The notes: generated from the sequence alone by a model not told the origin. A DNA stretch of 39,444 nt from Saccharothrix sp. (GCF_031180885.1 NZ_JAPSLK010000071.1:1-39444), one strand, 5' to 3'; positions 14,788 to 24,198 are shown, counted from the first letter of the stretch. Translations and numbers: made by a program.

Positions 14788-15897
14788 GTGCTGGTCGGAG
14801 TACCCCGTGAGCTGAAGAACCACGAGTACCGGGTGGCGATCACCCCGGCGGGCGTGGTCGAGCTGGTGCGGCGGGGGCACCAGGTGCTGGTCGAGGCGGG
14901 TGCCGGGGAGGGCAGCGCCATCCCGGACGCCGAGTTCGCGGCGGCCGGCGCGCGGACCGTGCCGCAGGCCGACGACCTGTGGGGCGAGGCGGAACTGGTG
15001 CTCAAGGTCAAGGAACCGGTGCCCGACGAGTTCCACCGGATGCGGCCCGGCCAGACCCTGTTCACCTACCTGCACCTCGCCGCCAACGCCGAGTGCACCC
15101 GGGCCATCGTCGCCGCCGGCATCGACGCCATCGCCTACGAGACCGTCCAACTCCCCGACGGGTCGCTGCCGCTGCTGGCCCCGATGAGCGAGGTCGCCGG
15201 CCGGATGGCGGTCCAGGTCGGCGCGAACTGCCTGGAGCGCACCCAGGGTGGCCGGGGCGTGCTGCTCGGCGGCGTTCCCGGCACGCCGGCGGGCAAGGTG
15301 GTGGTGATCGGCGCGGGGGTCGCCGGGATGAACGCCGCCGCCATCGCGCTGGGCATGCAGGCCGAGGTGATCGTGCTGGACACCAACGTCAACCGGCTGC
15401 GGCAGATCGACTTCACCTACCGCGGCCACCTCCAGACCGTCGCCTCGAACGCGTACGAGGTCGAGAAGGCGTGCCGGTGGGCGGACCTGGTGATCGGGGC
15501 GGTGCTCGTGCCGGGCGCGAAGGCGCCGACGCTGGTCAGCAACCACCTCGTGTCGACCATGCGGACCGGGTCGGTGCTCGTGGACATCGCCATCGACCAG
15601 GGCGGCTGCTTCGCCGACTCCCGGCCGACCACGCACGACGACCCGACCTTCCGCGTGCACGACTCGACCTTCTACTGCGTGGCCAACATGCCGGGAGCCG
15701 TGCCGCACACCTCGACGTGGGCGCTCACGAACGTCACACTCCCGTACGTGACCGCCCTGGCGGACAAGGGGTTCCGGCAGGCCGTCGGGGACGACCCGGC
15801 GCTGGCGAAGGGGGTGAACGCGGTGCGCGGCACGGTCGTGCAGGCCGAGGTGGCCAAGGCGCACGGGCTGCCCCACGTCCCGCTGGCCCAGTTGTGA
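14788..15897 (+). CDS. ald: alanine dehydrogenase
   Basis: 369 aa. It catalyses NAD-dependent, reversible oxidative deamination of L-alanine to pyruvate and ammonia. MLVGVPRELKNHEYRVAITP is the classical family start. Substrate residues K75 (in VLKVKEP) and H96 (in TYLHLAAN) fall at the positions known for the mycobacterial enzyme. The NAD-binding GAGVAG is at residues 175-180 after KVVVI. Near the end NMPGAVPHTSTWALTN is the family signature. In mycobacteria ald lies elsewhere (Rv2780), so its place between the NUDIX gene and xerD is a lineage difference. Its stop overlaps the xerD start. Confidence 0.96.
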   Translation: MLVGVPRELKNHEYRVAITPAGVVELVRRGHQVLVEAGAGEGSAIPDAEFAAAGARTVPQADDLWGEAELVLKVKEPVPDEFHRMRPGQTLFTYLHLAANAECTRAIVAAGIDAIAYETVQLPDGSLPLLAPMSEVAGRMAVQVGANCLERTQGGRGVLLGGVPGTPAGKVVVIGAGVAGMNAAAIALGMQAEVIVLDTNVNRLRQIDFTYRGHLQTVASNAYEVEKACRWADLVIGAVLVPGAKAPTLVSNHLVSTMRTGSVLVDIAIDQGGCFADSRPTTHDDPTFRVHDSTFYCVANMPGAVPHTSTWALTNVTLPYVTALADKGFRQAVGDDPALAKGVNAVRGTVVQAEVAKAHGLPHVPLAQL

Positions 15898-16775
15898 GGG
15901 ACGTGGTCACGGCGTTCCTCGACCACCTCGCCGTGGAACGGGGCACGTCCCGCAACACCCTCGACTCCTACGGCCGCGACCTGCGCCGGTACGCCGAGCA
16001 CCTGGAGCGCGAGTCGGTCGGTGACCTGGAGGCGGTGACCTCTGGCCACATCACGGCGTTCGCCGGCGCGCTGCGCGAGGAAGGGCTGGCGGAGTCGTCC
16101 GTGGCGCGTGCCCTGGTGACCGTGCGCGGCCTGCACCGCTTCGCCCACCGCGAAGGCATCGCCACGCACGACCCGGCCCGGGACGTCCACCCGCCGACCC
16201 CGCCGCGCCGGCTGCCCAAGGCACTGCCGGTGGACGACGTGCTGCGCCTGATGGACACCCCGGCCAGCCTGCGCGACAAGGCCCTGCTGGAGCTGCTGTA
16301 CTCGACCGGCGCCCGGATCTCCGAGGTCGTGGGCCTGGACGTGGACGACGTGGACACCGCGGAGCGCACGGTCCTGCTCGACGGCAAGGGCGGGAAGCAG
16401 CGCCTGGTGCCGGTGGGGCGGCCGGCGTTGGCGGCGCTGGAGGCGTACCTGGTCCGGATGCGGCCGTCGCTGGTCAAACGGGGCACACCCGCGCTGTTCC
16501 TCAACGCGCGCGGCGGCCGGCTGTCCCGGCAGACCGCGTGGCAGGTCCTGAAGACCGCGGCCGAACGCGCCGGGATCAAGGCCGAGGTGTCCCCGCACAC
16601 CCTGCGGCACTCCTTCGCCACCCACCTGCTGGAGGGCGGCGCGGACGTGCGGGTCGTGCAGGAACTCCTGGGCCACGCCAGCGTGACCACCACCCAGGTG
16701 TACACGCTGGTCACGGTGAACACCCTGCGCGAGGTCTACGCGACCGCCCACCCCCGAGCGACGGGTGGAACATGA
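15894..16775 (+). CDS. xerD: site-specific tyrosine recombinase XerD
   Basis: 293 aa. It resolves chromosome dimers at dif together with XerC. The N-terminal SAM-like core-binding domain (residues 1 to about 90) includes ERGTSRNTLDSYGRDLRR. The catalytic domain has R141 (GARISEV), K165 or K168 (DGKGGKQR), H235 and R238 (HTLRHSFATHL), H261 (LLGHASVTTTQ) and nucleophile Y270 (VYTLV): a full active site. GTG 15894 overlaps the ald stop. It is followed by genes of the ParA/ScpAB segregation machinery. Confidence 0.95.
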   Translation: MRDVVTAFLDHLAVERGTSRNTLDSYGRDLRRYAEHLERESVGDLEAVTSGHITAFAGALREEGLAESSVARALVTVRGLHRFAHREGIATHDPARDVHPPTPPRRLPKALPVDDVLRLMDTPASLRDKALLELLYSTGARISEVVGLDVDDVDTAERTVLLDGKGGKQRLVPVGRPALAALEAYLVRMRPSLVKRGTPALFLNARGGRLSRQTAWQVLKTAAERAGIKAEVSPHTLRHSFATHLLEGGADVRVVQELLGHASVTTTQVYTLVTVNTLREVYATAHPRATGGT

Positions 16776-16848
16776 GACGTGCACGGGTAGTGTTGTCCGA
16801 CCCCGACCAAGTGGTTCGACCCCCTGGACGCGACCAGCTGGAGGAGCC

Positions 16849-17181
16849 GTGCCGGTGCCGAACATCGACGAGCCGGACCTGGCCGACATCCAACTCGGCC
16901 CCGTCCTGCACGCCCTGAGCGACCCGACGAGGCTGGCCGTCGTCCTCCAGATCCAGGCGGACGGCGAGCGCTGCTGCGGCGCGCTGGCGGTGGACGTGGC
17001 GAAGTCGACCCTGTCCCAGCACCTGAGGGTGCTGCGGGAGGCGGGCATCACCCGGACCCGGGCGTGCGGGAACCAGCGGTGGGTCTCCCTGCGGCGGGAC
17101 GACCTGGAAACCTTGTTCCCGGGCTTGCTCGACGTGGTCCTGAGAGCCGCGGACCGCCGCCCTTCGCGCGTGCCCGGGTGA
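16849..17181 (+). CDS. ArsR-family transcriptional regulator
   Basis: 110 aa from GTG 16849, chosen for the GGAGGAG immediately upstream; an in-frame ATG at 16765 overlaps xerD. The winged helix-turn-helix is LGPVLHALSDPTRLAVVLQI, then ERCCGAL, then recognition helix KSTLSQHLRVLREAGI and wing GNQRWVSL. The two cysteines are common in this actinobacterial subgroup and do not form the SmtB metal site, so metal sensing is doubtful. A TAGTGT -10-like sequence lies at 16788. The target is unknown. Confidence 0.88.
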   Translation: MPVPNIDEPDLADIQLGPVLHALSDPTRLAVVLQIQADGERCCGALAVDVAKSTLSQHLRVLREAGITRTRACGNQRWVSLRRDDLETLFPGLLDVVLRAADRRPSRVPG

Positions 17182-17212
17182 GAACTCCTCGGACCCGCTA
17201 CGGCGAGGCGCG

Positions 17213-17241
17213 TTGCTGGTCGACCTCGGTGTGCTTAGGCT
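17213..17241 (+). promoter_or_regulatory. promoter of the parA-scpAB operon
   Basis: TTGCTG (17213-17218), a 17-bp spacer and TAGGCT (17236-17241) form a well-spaced housekeeping-type promoter, 35 nt before the ATG at 17276. Confidence 0.6.
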
Positions 17242-17275
17242 GCGCCCAGGCAGAGGACTAGGGATCGGGAAGGCG

Positions 17276-18253
17276 ATGTCGACACCGGAGCACGCGGGCC
17301 AGGCGTGGGGTCCCCCACCGCCGCCGCCCACGCCGAGGTCCGGTGTGCCGCGCGCCTCCGTGGAGCTGAGCCTCGCCCCGCACGCGGCGCCGGCCGACGA
17401 GGACGCCGCCGAGCAGGCGGTGGGCGACATAGGCCCCACCGGACGACCGCTGCGCTACGTGCCCGAACCTCCCCTGATCGCCCACCACGGACCCGCGAAG
17501 ATCCTCGCGATCTGCAACCAGAAGGGCGGGGTCGGCAAGACCACCTCGACCATCAACCTCGGCGCGGCCCTGACCGAGTTCGGGCGCCGCGTCCTGCTGG
17601 TGGACTTCGACCCCCAGGGGGCGTTGTCGGTCGGGCTCGGCGTGCACCCGCACCAGCTCGACCAGACCATCTACAACGTGATCATGGAGCGGGACGTCAC
17701 CGTCCGGGACGTGATCATGCAGACCCCGGTCGAGGGCATGGACCTGCTGCCCTCCAACATCGACCTGTCGGCGGCGGAGATCCAGCTGGTCTCGGAGGTG
17801 GGCCGCGAGCACACCCTCGTGCGCACCCTGCGACCGGTGATCGACCACTACGACTACGTCCTGGTCGACTGCCAGCCGTCGCTCGGCTTGCTCACGGTCA
17901 ACGCCCTCGCGGCGGCTGACGGCGTCCTCATCCCGCTGGAGTGCGAGTTCTTCAGCCTGCGCGGGGTCGCCCTGTTGATCGACACCATCGAGAAGGTCAG
18001 GGAGCGGTTGAACCCGAAGCTGGAGATCACCGGCATACTCGCCACCATGTACGACCCGCGCACCCTGCACTCCCGCGAGGTGATGGCGCGCGTGGTGGAG
18101 GCGTTCGGCGACGTCGTGTTCGACACGGTGATCAACCGCACGGTCCGGTTCCCGGAGACGACCGTCGCCGGCGAGCCGATCACCAGATGGGCCCCCCGCT
18201 CGGCGGGCGCCAAGGCCTACCGCGCGTTGGCGCGCGAGGTGATCGCCCGGTGA
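17276..18253 (+). CDS. ParA/Soj-like partition ATPase (Rv1708 type)
   Basis: 325 aa. After a Pro/Ala-rich N-terminal segment of about 75 residues, a deviant Walker A motif (CNQKGGVGKTTS) opens the ParA fold. Switch I LLVDFDPQGALSVGLG, Walker B YVLVDCQPSLGLLTVNAL, and RGVALLIDTIEKVRERLNP follow. The ATPase probably forms ATP-dependent dimers on DNA. No parB gene is nearby, so this is not the main parAB locus. ATG 17276 is chosen for GGGAAGG upstream. The TGA overlaps the next GTG. The context (an RHH-like protein, then kleisin subunits) suggests work alongside SMC. Confidence 0.93.
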   Translation: MSTPEHAGQAWGPPPPPPTPRSGVPRASVELSLAPHAAPADEDAAEQAVGDIGPTGRPLRYVPEPPLIAHHGPAKILAICNQKGGVGKTTSTINLGAALTEFGRRVLLVDFDPQGALSVGLGVHPHQLDQTIYNVIMERDVTVRDVIMQTPVEGMDLLPSNIDLSAAEIQLVSEVGREHTLVRTLRPVIDHYDYVLVDCQPSLGLLTVNALAAADGVLIPLECEFFSLRGVALLIDTIEKVRERLNPKLEITGILATMYDPRTLHSREVMARVVEAFGDVVFDTVINRTVRFPETTVAGEPITRWAPRSAGAKAYRALAREVIAR

Positions 18254-18648
18254 CCCGACGCCCATCACTGCCGGGCGCGTCCGAACTGTTCCGCCTCACC
18301 AGCCCGTCAGCGCTCGATGCCGCCGTGCCGGAGCAGTCGACCGTGCCCGAGCAGGCCGCCGTCCGTGAGGAGTCGGCTGTGCGCGAGCAGTCGGCTGCGC
18401 CGGAGCCGTCGGCCGAGTCGGCGCCGCGGCGGGGGACGGGGCGGCAGAAGCACTCGACGAAGATCACCGTGTACGTGTCCGACGAGGAGCTGCTGGCGCT
18501 GGAGCACGCGCGCCTGGCGCTGCGCGGTGAGCACGGGCTGGCCGTGGACCGCGGTCGGGTGGTGCGCGAGGCCATCGCGATAGTGCTGGACGACCTCGAA
18601 GAGCACGGCGGCGACTCGCTGCTCGTGCGCAGGTTGCGCGAGCAGTGA
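18250..18648 (+). CDS. small ribbon-helix-helix-like protein between parA and scpA
   Basis: 132 aa, no certain family. Residues 32-61 are five copies of a six-residue unit (PEQSTV, PEQAAV, REESAV, REQSAA, PEPSAE). The C-terminal half begins KHSTKITVYVSDEELLALEHARL, a beta strand and helix pattern like ribbon-helix-helix DNA-binding proteins, then VDRGRVVREAIAIVLDDLEEHG as a second helix. Overlaps of 4 nt on both sides tie it to parA and scpA. I infer a DNA-binding or adaptor partner of the ParA ATPase; this is not shown by sequence alone. Confidence 0.8.
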   Translation: MTRRPSLPGASELFRLTSPSALDAAVPEQSTVPEQAAVREESAVREQSAAPEPSAESAPRRGTGRQKHSTKITVYVSDEELLALEHARLALRGEHGLAVDRGRVVREAIAIVLDDLEEHGGDSLLVRRLREQ

Positions 18649-19463
18649 CCGGGGACGTTTCCGCGGAAGAGGTCCCCGACGGTCGTTTCAAGGTCCGGCT
18701 GACGAACTTCGAGGGTCCCTTCGACCTGCTGCTGCAACTGATCTCGCAGCACACGCTGGACGTCACCGAGGTGGCGTTGCACCAGGTCACCGACGACTTC
18801 ATCGCCCACATCCGGGCGCTGGGCGACCAGTGGGACCTCGACGAGACGACCGAGTTCCTGGTCATCGCGGCCACCCTGCTGGACCTCAAAGCGGCCCGCC
18901 TGCTGCCCGCCGGCGACGTCGAGGACGAGGAGGACCTGGCGCTGCTGGAGGCGCGGGACCTGCTGTTCGCGCGGCTGCTGCAGTACCGGGCGTACAAGCA
19001 GGTCGCCGCGCTGTTCGGCGAGCTGGAGCAGGGCGCGTACCGGCGCTACCCGCGGTCGGTGGCGCTGGAGGAGCGGTTCGAGGGGCTGCTGCCCGAGGTG
19101 ATGCTGGGCGTGGACGCCCGCCGCTTCGCCGAGATCGCCGCGGCCGTGTTCCGGCCCAAGCCGCCCAGGACGGTGTCCACCTCGCACGTCCACCAGCACC
19201 GGATCTCGGTGCGCGAGCACGCCTCGGTGCTGCGGGAGTTCCTGGCCGCGCGCGGGACGGCGACGTTCGCCGAGGTGGTGGCGGAGTGCACGGAGACGAT
19301 CGAGGTGGTGGCGCGGTTCCTCGCGCTGCTGGAGCTGTACCGGGAGAAGGCGCTCGCGTTCGAGCAGCCCGACCCGCTGGGTGAGCTGCGCATCACGTGG
19401 GTCGGGGGGACCATCGAGGAAGCCGAGGCGGAAGCCCGTGACGAGGACGAGGAGTACGGGTGA
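18645..19463 (+). CDS. scpA: segregation and condensation protein ScpA (kleisin)
   Basis: 272 aa. ScpA bridges the SMC heads in the chromosome condensation complex. The N-terminal signature is FKVRLTNFEGPFDLLLQLISQHTLDVTEV, here split over the first helix pair, followed by FLVIAATLLDLKAARLLP. A C-terminal winged-helix portion (FAEVVAECTETIEVVARFLALLELYREKA) binds the SMC head. GTG 18645 overlaps the preceding stop; the end overlaps scpB (GTGA). Confidence 0.95.
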   Translation: MTGDVSAEEVPDGRFKVRLTNFEGPFDLLLQLISQHTLDVTEVALHQVTDDFIAHIRALGDQWDLDETTEFLVIAATLLDLKAARLLPAGDVEDEEDLALLEARDLLFARLLQYRAYKQVAALFGELEQGAYRRYPRSVALEERFEGLLPEVMLGVDARRFAEIAAAVFRPKPPRTVSTSHVHQHRISVREHASVLREFLAARGTATFAEVVAECTETIEVVARFLALLELYREKALAFEQPDPLGELRITWVGGTIEEAEAEARDEDEEYG

Positions 19464-20104
19464 CCGAGCAGCCCGAGACCCAGCTCGACCAGCAGCCCGA
19501 GCAGGGGTCTGAGCAGGAAGAACTGCCCTTGGAGGCGGTCGAGGACAGCGGGTTGCCGGACCTGAGCGACGACCGCGAGTTCGAGGGCGCCCTGGAGTCC
19601 GTCCTGCTGGTCGTGGACACGCCGATCGACGAGAAGCAGCTCGCCGGGGTGTTCGAGCAGCCCGTGAGACGCGTCACGGCAGCCCTCAAAGCGCTGTCCG
19701 CGCGCTACACCGAGCAGGGCAGCGGCATCGACCTGCGTAGAATCGGGGAAGGCTGGCGGTTCTACACCAGGGACCGCTTCGCGCCATTCGTGGAGAAGCT
19801 CCTGCTGGACGGTCAGCGCGCCAAGCTGACCCGGGCCGCGCTGGAGACGCTCGCCGTCATCGCCTACCGGCAGCCGGTCACCCGGGCCAGGATCGCGGCG
19901 GTGCGCGGGGTCAACGTCGACGGCGTCATCCGCACGCTCGTCGCGCGCGGGCTCATCGCCGAGACCGGCACGGACTCCGACACGGGTGGCATCCTCTACC
20001 GCACGACCGAACTGTTCCTGGAGCGGTTGGGGCTGTCGTCGCTGGACGACCTGCCCCCGATCGCTCCCCTGCTGCCCGAAGTGGATGCGATCGACGATGT
20101 CTGA
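19460..20104 (+). CDS. scpB: segregation and condensation protein ScpB
   Basis: 214 aa. Two winged-helix domains follow an acidic Gln/Glu-rich N-terminus of about 45 residues. Typical sequence includes LESVLLVVDTPIDEKQLA, RRIGEGWRFYTRD, ALETLAVIAYRQPVTRARI, RGVNVDGVIRTLVARGLI, and LYRTTELFLERLGL. ScpB dimers bind ScpA in the SMC complex. The 3' end overlaps the following ATG by 8 nt. Confidence 0.95.
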   Translation: MTEQPETQLDQQPEQGSEQEELPLEAVEDSGLPDLSDDREFEGALESVLLVVDTPIDEKQLAGVFEQPVRRVTAALKALSARYTEQGSGIDLRRIGEGWRFYTRDRFAPFVEKLLLDGQRAKLTRAALETLAVIAYRQPVTRARIAAVRGVNVDGVIRTLVARGLIAETGTDSDTGGILYRTTELFLERLGLSSLDDLPPIAPLLPEVDAIDDV

Positions 20105-20837
20105 CCAGGGACCCGAAGGGATTCGGCTCCAGAAGGTGCTCGCCAAGGCGGGCATCGCCTCGCGACGGGTGGCCGAGGAGCTGATCGAGATGGGCCGCGT
20201 CGAGGTGGACGGCGAGGTCGTGCGCGAGCAGGGCCGCCGGATCGACCCCGACAAGGCGATCGTGCACGTGGACGGCGTGCGCGTGGTCCTCAAGGACGAC
20301 GTGATCACGCTCGTGCTCAACAAGCCGCGCGGCGTCCTGTCGACCATGCACGACGAGCAGCACCGGCCGTGCGTCGGCGACTACCTGGCGCACCGCAAGG
20401 AGCGGCTGTTCCACGTCGGCCGGCTCGACGCCGACACCGAGGGCCTGCTGCTGCTGACCAACGACGGCGACCTCGCCCACCGGCTCATGCACCCCTCCTA
20501 CGGGGTGACCAAGACCTACCTGGCCGAGGTGCCGGGACCGGTGGCCAAGGACGTCGGCAAGCGGTTGCGCGCGGGCATCGAGCTGGAGGACGGGCCGGTC
20601 AAGGTCGACTCGTTCAAGCTCGTCTCCTCCGCGCCGGGGCGCGCGTTGGTGCAGGTGGTCCTGCACGAGGGGCGCAAGCACATCGTGCGCCGGCTGCTGG
20701 AAGCGGTCGGCTACCCGGTGCAGAGCCTGGTGCGCACCGCGGTCGGCGAGGTCCAGCTGGGCAACCAGCGGCCGGGGTCGATGCGCGTGCTCAACCGGCA
20801 AGAGGTCGGCTCCCTGTACAAGGCCGTCGGGCTGTAG
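20097..20837 (+). CDS. RsuA/RluB-family rRNA pseudouridine synthase
   Basis: 246 aa (Rv1711 has 254). The N-terminal S4 domain reads IRLQKVLAKAGIASRRVAEELI. The catalytic domain carries HVGRLDADTEGLLLLTNDGDLAHRL, with the essential Asp in GRLDADTEGLL, and GRKHIVRRLLEAVGYPV near the end. It converts a uridine in rRNA (23S for RluB-like members) to pseudouridine; the exact target cannot be read from sequence. In mycobacteria cmk and engA (der) come next, but here a terminator and a pseudogene follow. Confidence 0.93.
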   Translation: MSDQGPEGIRLQKVLAKAGIASRRVAEELIEMGRVEVDGEVVREQGRRIDPDKAIVHVDGVRVVLKDDVITLVLNKPRGVLSTMHDEQHRPCVGDYLAHRKERLFHVGRLDADTEGLLLLTNDGDLAHRLMHPSYGVTKTYLAEVPGPVAKDVGKRLRAGIELEDGPVKVDSFKLVSSAPGRALVQVVLHEGRKHIVRRLLEAVGYPVQSLVRTAVGEVQLGNQRPGSMRVLNRQEVGSLYKAVGL

Positions 20838-20855
20838 GTCGCCCGAGTCGCAGGA

Positions 20856-20896
20856 GGGGCGTTCGACGGTCTCCCCCTGAACCCGTCGAACGCCCC
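20856..20896 (+). terminator. terminator of the parA-scpAB-rsuA operon
   Basis: Perfect 14-bp arms GGGGCGTTCGACGG (20856-20869) and CCGTCGAACGCCCC (20883-20896) around a 13-nt loop, 18 nt after the stop codon. Confidence 0.85.
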
Positions 20897-20920
20897 GACA
20901 CATGACTACGGCACCCGGGT

Positions 20921-20950
20921 TGTTCAGTGTCAGGACGTGGACGCTGAACA
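20921..20950. repeat. 11-bp inverted repeat before the STAND pseudogene
   Basis: TGTTCAGTGTC and GACGCTGAACA pair with one G-T wobble across an 8-nt spacer. A further CTGAACAA at 20958-20965 complements TTGTTCAG at 20920-20927. This could be an old operator or promoter of the disrupted gene, or a junction left by the deletion. Confidence 0.5.
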
Positions 20951-23900
20951 GCTTTCTCTGAACAATCGACCCCCCTGGCGGAGGGGGAGCGATGGCCAGA
21001 TCGGAGAGCCCGTTAGCGTGCGGCTGGCGGCGGTGACCGGGAAGGCCGCGACCGCGCTGGCCCGCGAGTTCGCCGCCTACCCGGAGAACCTGCACCTGCG
21101 GGTCCGGCAGACCGTGATCGGCGGGGACGACGACCTGCTGCTGGTCGTGGACCAGTTCGAAGAGGTCTTCACGCTGTGCGTCGACGACGCCGAGCGGTCG
21201 GCGTTCCTGGCCGCTTTGACGACCGCGGCGTCGGCTGAGAGCAGCCGGACCCGGGTCGTGCTGGGTGTGCGCGCGGACTTCCTCGGGCACTGCGGGCGGT
21301 ATCCCGAGCTGGTGGACGCGTTGCGCGGCGGGCACGTGCTGGTCGGGCCGATGGCCGCGGACCAGTTGCGGGAGGCGATCGTCGAGCCCGCCCTGGTCGT
21401 GGGCTGCAAGGCGGAGACGGCGCTGGTCACGAGGCTGGTCGCGGACGCGGCCGGGCGGCCCGCCGCGTTGCCGCTGGTGTCGCACGCCCTGCTGGAGACG
21501 TGGCGGCGACGGCGCGGGGTGGCGTTGACGCTGGCCGGCTACGAGGAGGCCGGTGGGGTCGAGCACTCCATCGCGCGCAGCGCGGAGGCCGTCTACCTGG
21601 GCATGTCCGACACCGACCGGGCGGTGGCCAAGCAGGTGTTCCTGCGGCTGATCGCGGTCGGCGACGACACCGGCGACACCAAGCGCCGGGTCCGGCGTGA
21701 CGAGGTCGACCACCCCGAGGTGCTGTCCGCGTTGGCGGCGGCTCGGTTGGTGGTGCTGGACCGGGACACCGTGGAGCTGGCGCACGAGGCGCTGATCCGG
21801 CGATGGCCCCGGCTGCGGGACTGGATCGCCGAGGACCGGGCCGGCCTGCGGGTGCAGCGGATGCTGACGGACGCGGCGGACGTGTGGGAGTCGTTGAAGC
21901 GCGATCCGGGGGCGTTGTACCGGGGGACGCGGTTGGCGTTGGCCCAGGAGTGGGCGGCGGGTGGCGCGGAGCTGACCGCGGCCGAGCGGCGGTTCCTGGA
22001 CGCGAGCACTGCGGCGGAGCTGGCGTCTACTGCGGCGGAGACCCGGCGGACGCGGCGGTTGCGGCGGTTGGTCGCGGTGTTGGGTGTGTTGCTGGTGTTG
22101 GCCGGGGTGTCGACGGTTCGGGCGTTCCGGGCGGAGCGGTCGGCGACCGAGCAGCGCAACATCGCGTTGGCGCGGAAGGTCGTGAACGAGGCGGAGGCGT
22201 TGCGCGACTCCGACCCGGCGTTGGCGGCGCAGTTGACCTTGGCGGCGCATCGGCTCGCGCCGCTGCCGGAGACGCGGGACGCGTTGTTGGGGGTTTTCAG
22301 CACGCCTTACGCGGTGCGGTTGGAGTCGGTGCGGGAGGTCGCGGTCAGCCCGCACCGGTCGGTCGTGGCCGTGGTGGAGGAGGGGACGCGGCGGGACGCG
22401 TTCTTGTACGACATGTCCGATCCGCGGCGGCCGGAGCGGTTGGCGGTGGTGGACCGGCAGCCGGGCGGCGTCGATGCGCTGGCGTTCAGCGCGAACGGGA
22501 AGGTGCTGGCCACGGCTGGTGGGTCGGTGGCCGTGGTGTGGGACGCGGAGGACGGTCGCAACCCGGTGCCGGCGGCGAAGGTTGACGTCGGGGCGCCGCC
22601 GGTTGCGCTGGCGTTGTCGTCCAACGGGCGGTTCCTGGCGGTTGGGCATGTCGACCGCGGGCCGCGGGTGTGGGACGTGTCCGATCGGGCCAATCCGCGG
22701 TTGGTGGCCGATCTGGAGGGCGGGTCGTCGCGGTCGCTCGCCTTTTTGACCGATCAGGTGCTGGTTGTGGCCGATGGGTCGCACGCGCGGGCGTCGCGGG
22801 TGGTGGATGGTGGGTTTGTCGAGTTCGCTGCCCATGACGGGTGGGTGAACGCGGTCGCCGTCGCTGATGACGGGCGGCTGGTCGCGGTGGCGGGGACGGA
22901 TCGCCGGGTGGAGCTGTGGGACCTGGCCGAGTTCGCGCGGCCGGTTCGGGTGGCGGTCGTCGAGCACGCTGACACCGTCACCGCGCTGGCGTTCAGCGCT
23001 GACGGGCGGATGCTCGCCACCGCGGGGGTCGATCGCACCACCAAGTTGTGGGATCTGACCGAGCGGTCACTCCCGGTTGAGATCGCGGTGCTGGAGGGGC
23101 ATGCGGGCGTGATCAGCGCGGTCGGGTTCCCTGCCGGGGGTCGAGGGGTGCTCACGGCGGCGGCGGACGGGACGGCCCGGCTGGTCGACGTGTCGGATCT
23201 GCCGATCGTGCAGTCTTCGCAGATCCGGACGTTGGTCGTGAGTCGGGACCGGGACCTTGCCGCGACGCTCGACGTGGGTGGGGTGTTGCGGCTGGTGGAC
23301 ATCTCGCAGCCTCGTGGGCCTCGGACGGCTTGGCCGCTGACGCGGCACCCCGGGCGGGTGCGGGCCGCGGCGTTGAGCGTGGACGGCGAGCACGTTCTGA
23401 CCGTGGGCGAGGACCAGCGGATGCGGCTGTGGCGCACCGCCAACCCGGCGGCCCCGGACCTGGTCGGCGAGGTGACCGGCGGTGCCCTGCTCAGGGACGG
23501 CACCCTGGTCAAGAGCGGGCCGCACCTGGCGGTCGAGTCGCCCGACGGTCGGACGGTGTTGTTCGACCTGGACTCCGCGGGGGGTGCTGCTGGGGCCGTC
23601 GCTGGCCTTGGTCGGGCCGGAGGACGGGCGGGTCGCGGTGGTCGCGGTCAGTCCGGACGGGCGGCGGATGGTGATCACGCGTGCGGCGGGCGGTGTCCAG
23701 GAATGGGACGTCTCCGACTCGTCGCGGCCCCGACTGTTGACCGACGAGTACTACCGGCTGTGGCCGGGGCCGGCGTCGGTGGCGCTGGGCGCCGAGGGCG
23801 ACCGGGTCGCGATCCAGGAGAACGGGGACGCGGTGCTGGTGCCGTTGGGGGGTGAGCCGAGGACGTTGGCGGCGGACGCGCGGTCGGTGACGGTGAGCGG

Positions 23901-24198
23901 AGAGGTCGCGGCGGTGGCCGGGGCGGACGGGAAGGTCCGGCTGTTCGACGTGTCGGACCGCGACGCGCCGCGGGGGATCGGTGTGGTGCGGGCGCATCCG
24001 GGGCCGGTGGCGGAGGTGCGGTTCGCCGGGGACGGGCACACGTTGGTCACGGCGGGTGGGACGGAGATCCGGTTCTGGGAGACGGACGTGAACCTGGTGG
24101 TGGAGCGGATTTGCGGGGCGGGGCACGGGTTGGGGGAGGACGATTGGGCGCGGCACTTCCCGGACGTGCCCTACGCGCCGCCTTGCGCCCGGTCGTAG
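20937..24198 (+). pseudogene. nSTAND1-WD40 NTPase, N-terminally truncated and frameshifted
   Basis: The first recognisable STAND sequence appears near nt 21010 (RLAAVTGKAATALAREFAAYPENLHL), followed by Walker B LLLVVDQFEEVFTLC and GVRADFLGHCGRYPEL. The region that should hold the P-loop, and any N-terminal HTH or protease domain, is missing. A membrane-like helix (LVAVLGVLLVLAGVSTV, near nt 22060-22120) separates the NTPase from a WD40 propeller with repeats such as VTALAFSADGRMLATAGVDRTTKLWDL. At a run of six G (23579-23584) the frame shifts; removing one G restores DLDSAGVLLGPSLALVGPEDG and the rest of the propeller to TAG 24198. The missing P-loop argues for a true pseudogene. The G-run could also be a sequencing error. 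Confidence 0.85.
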
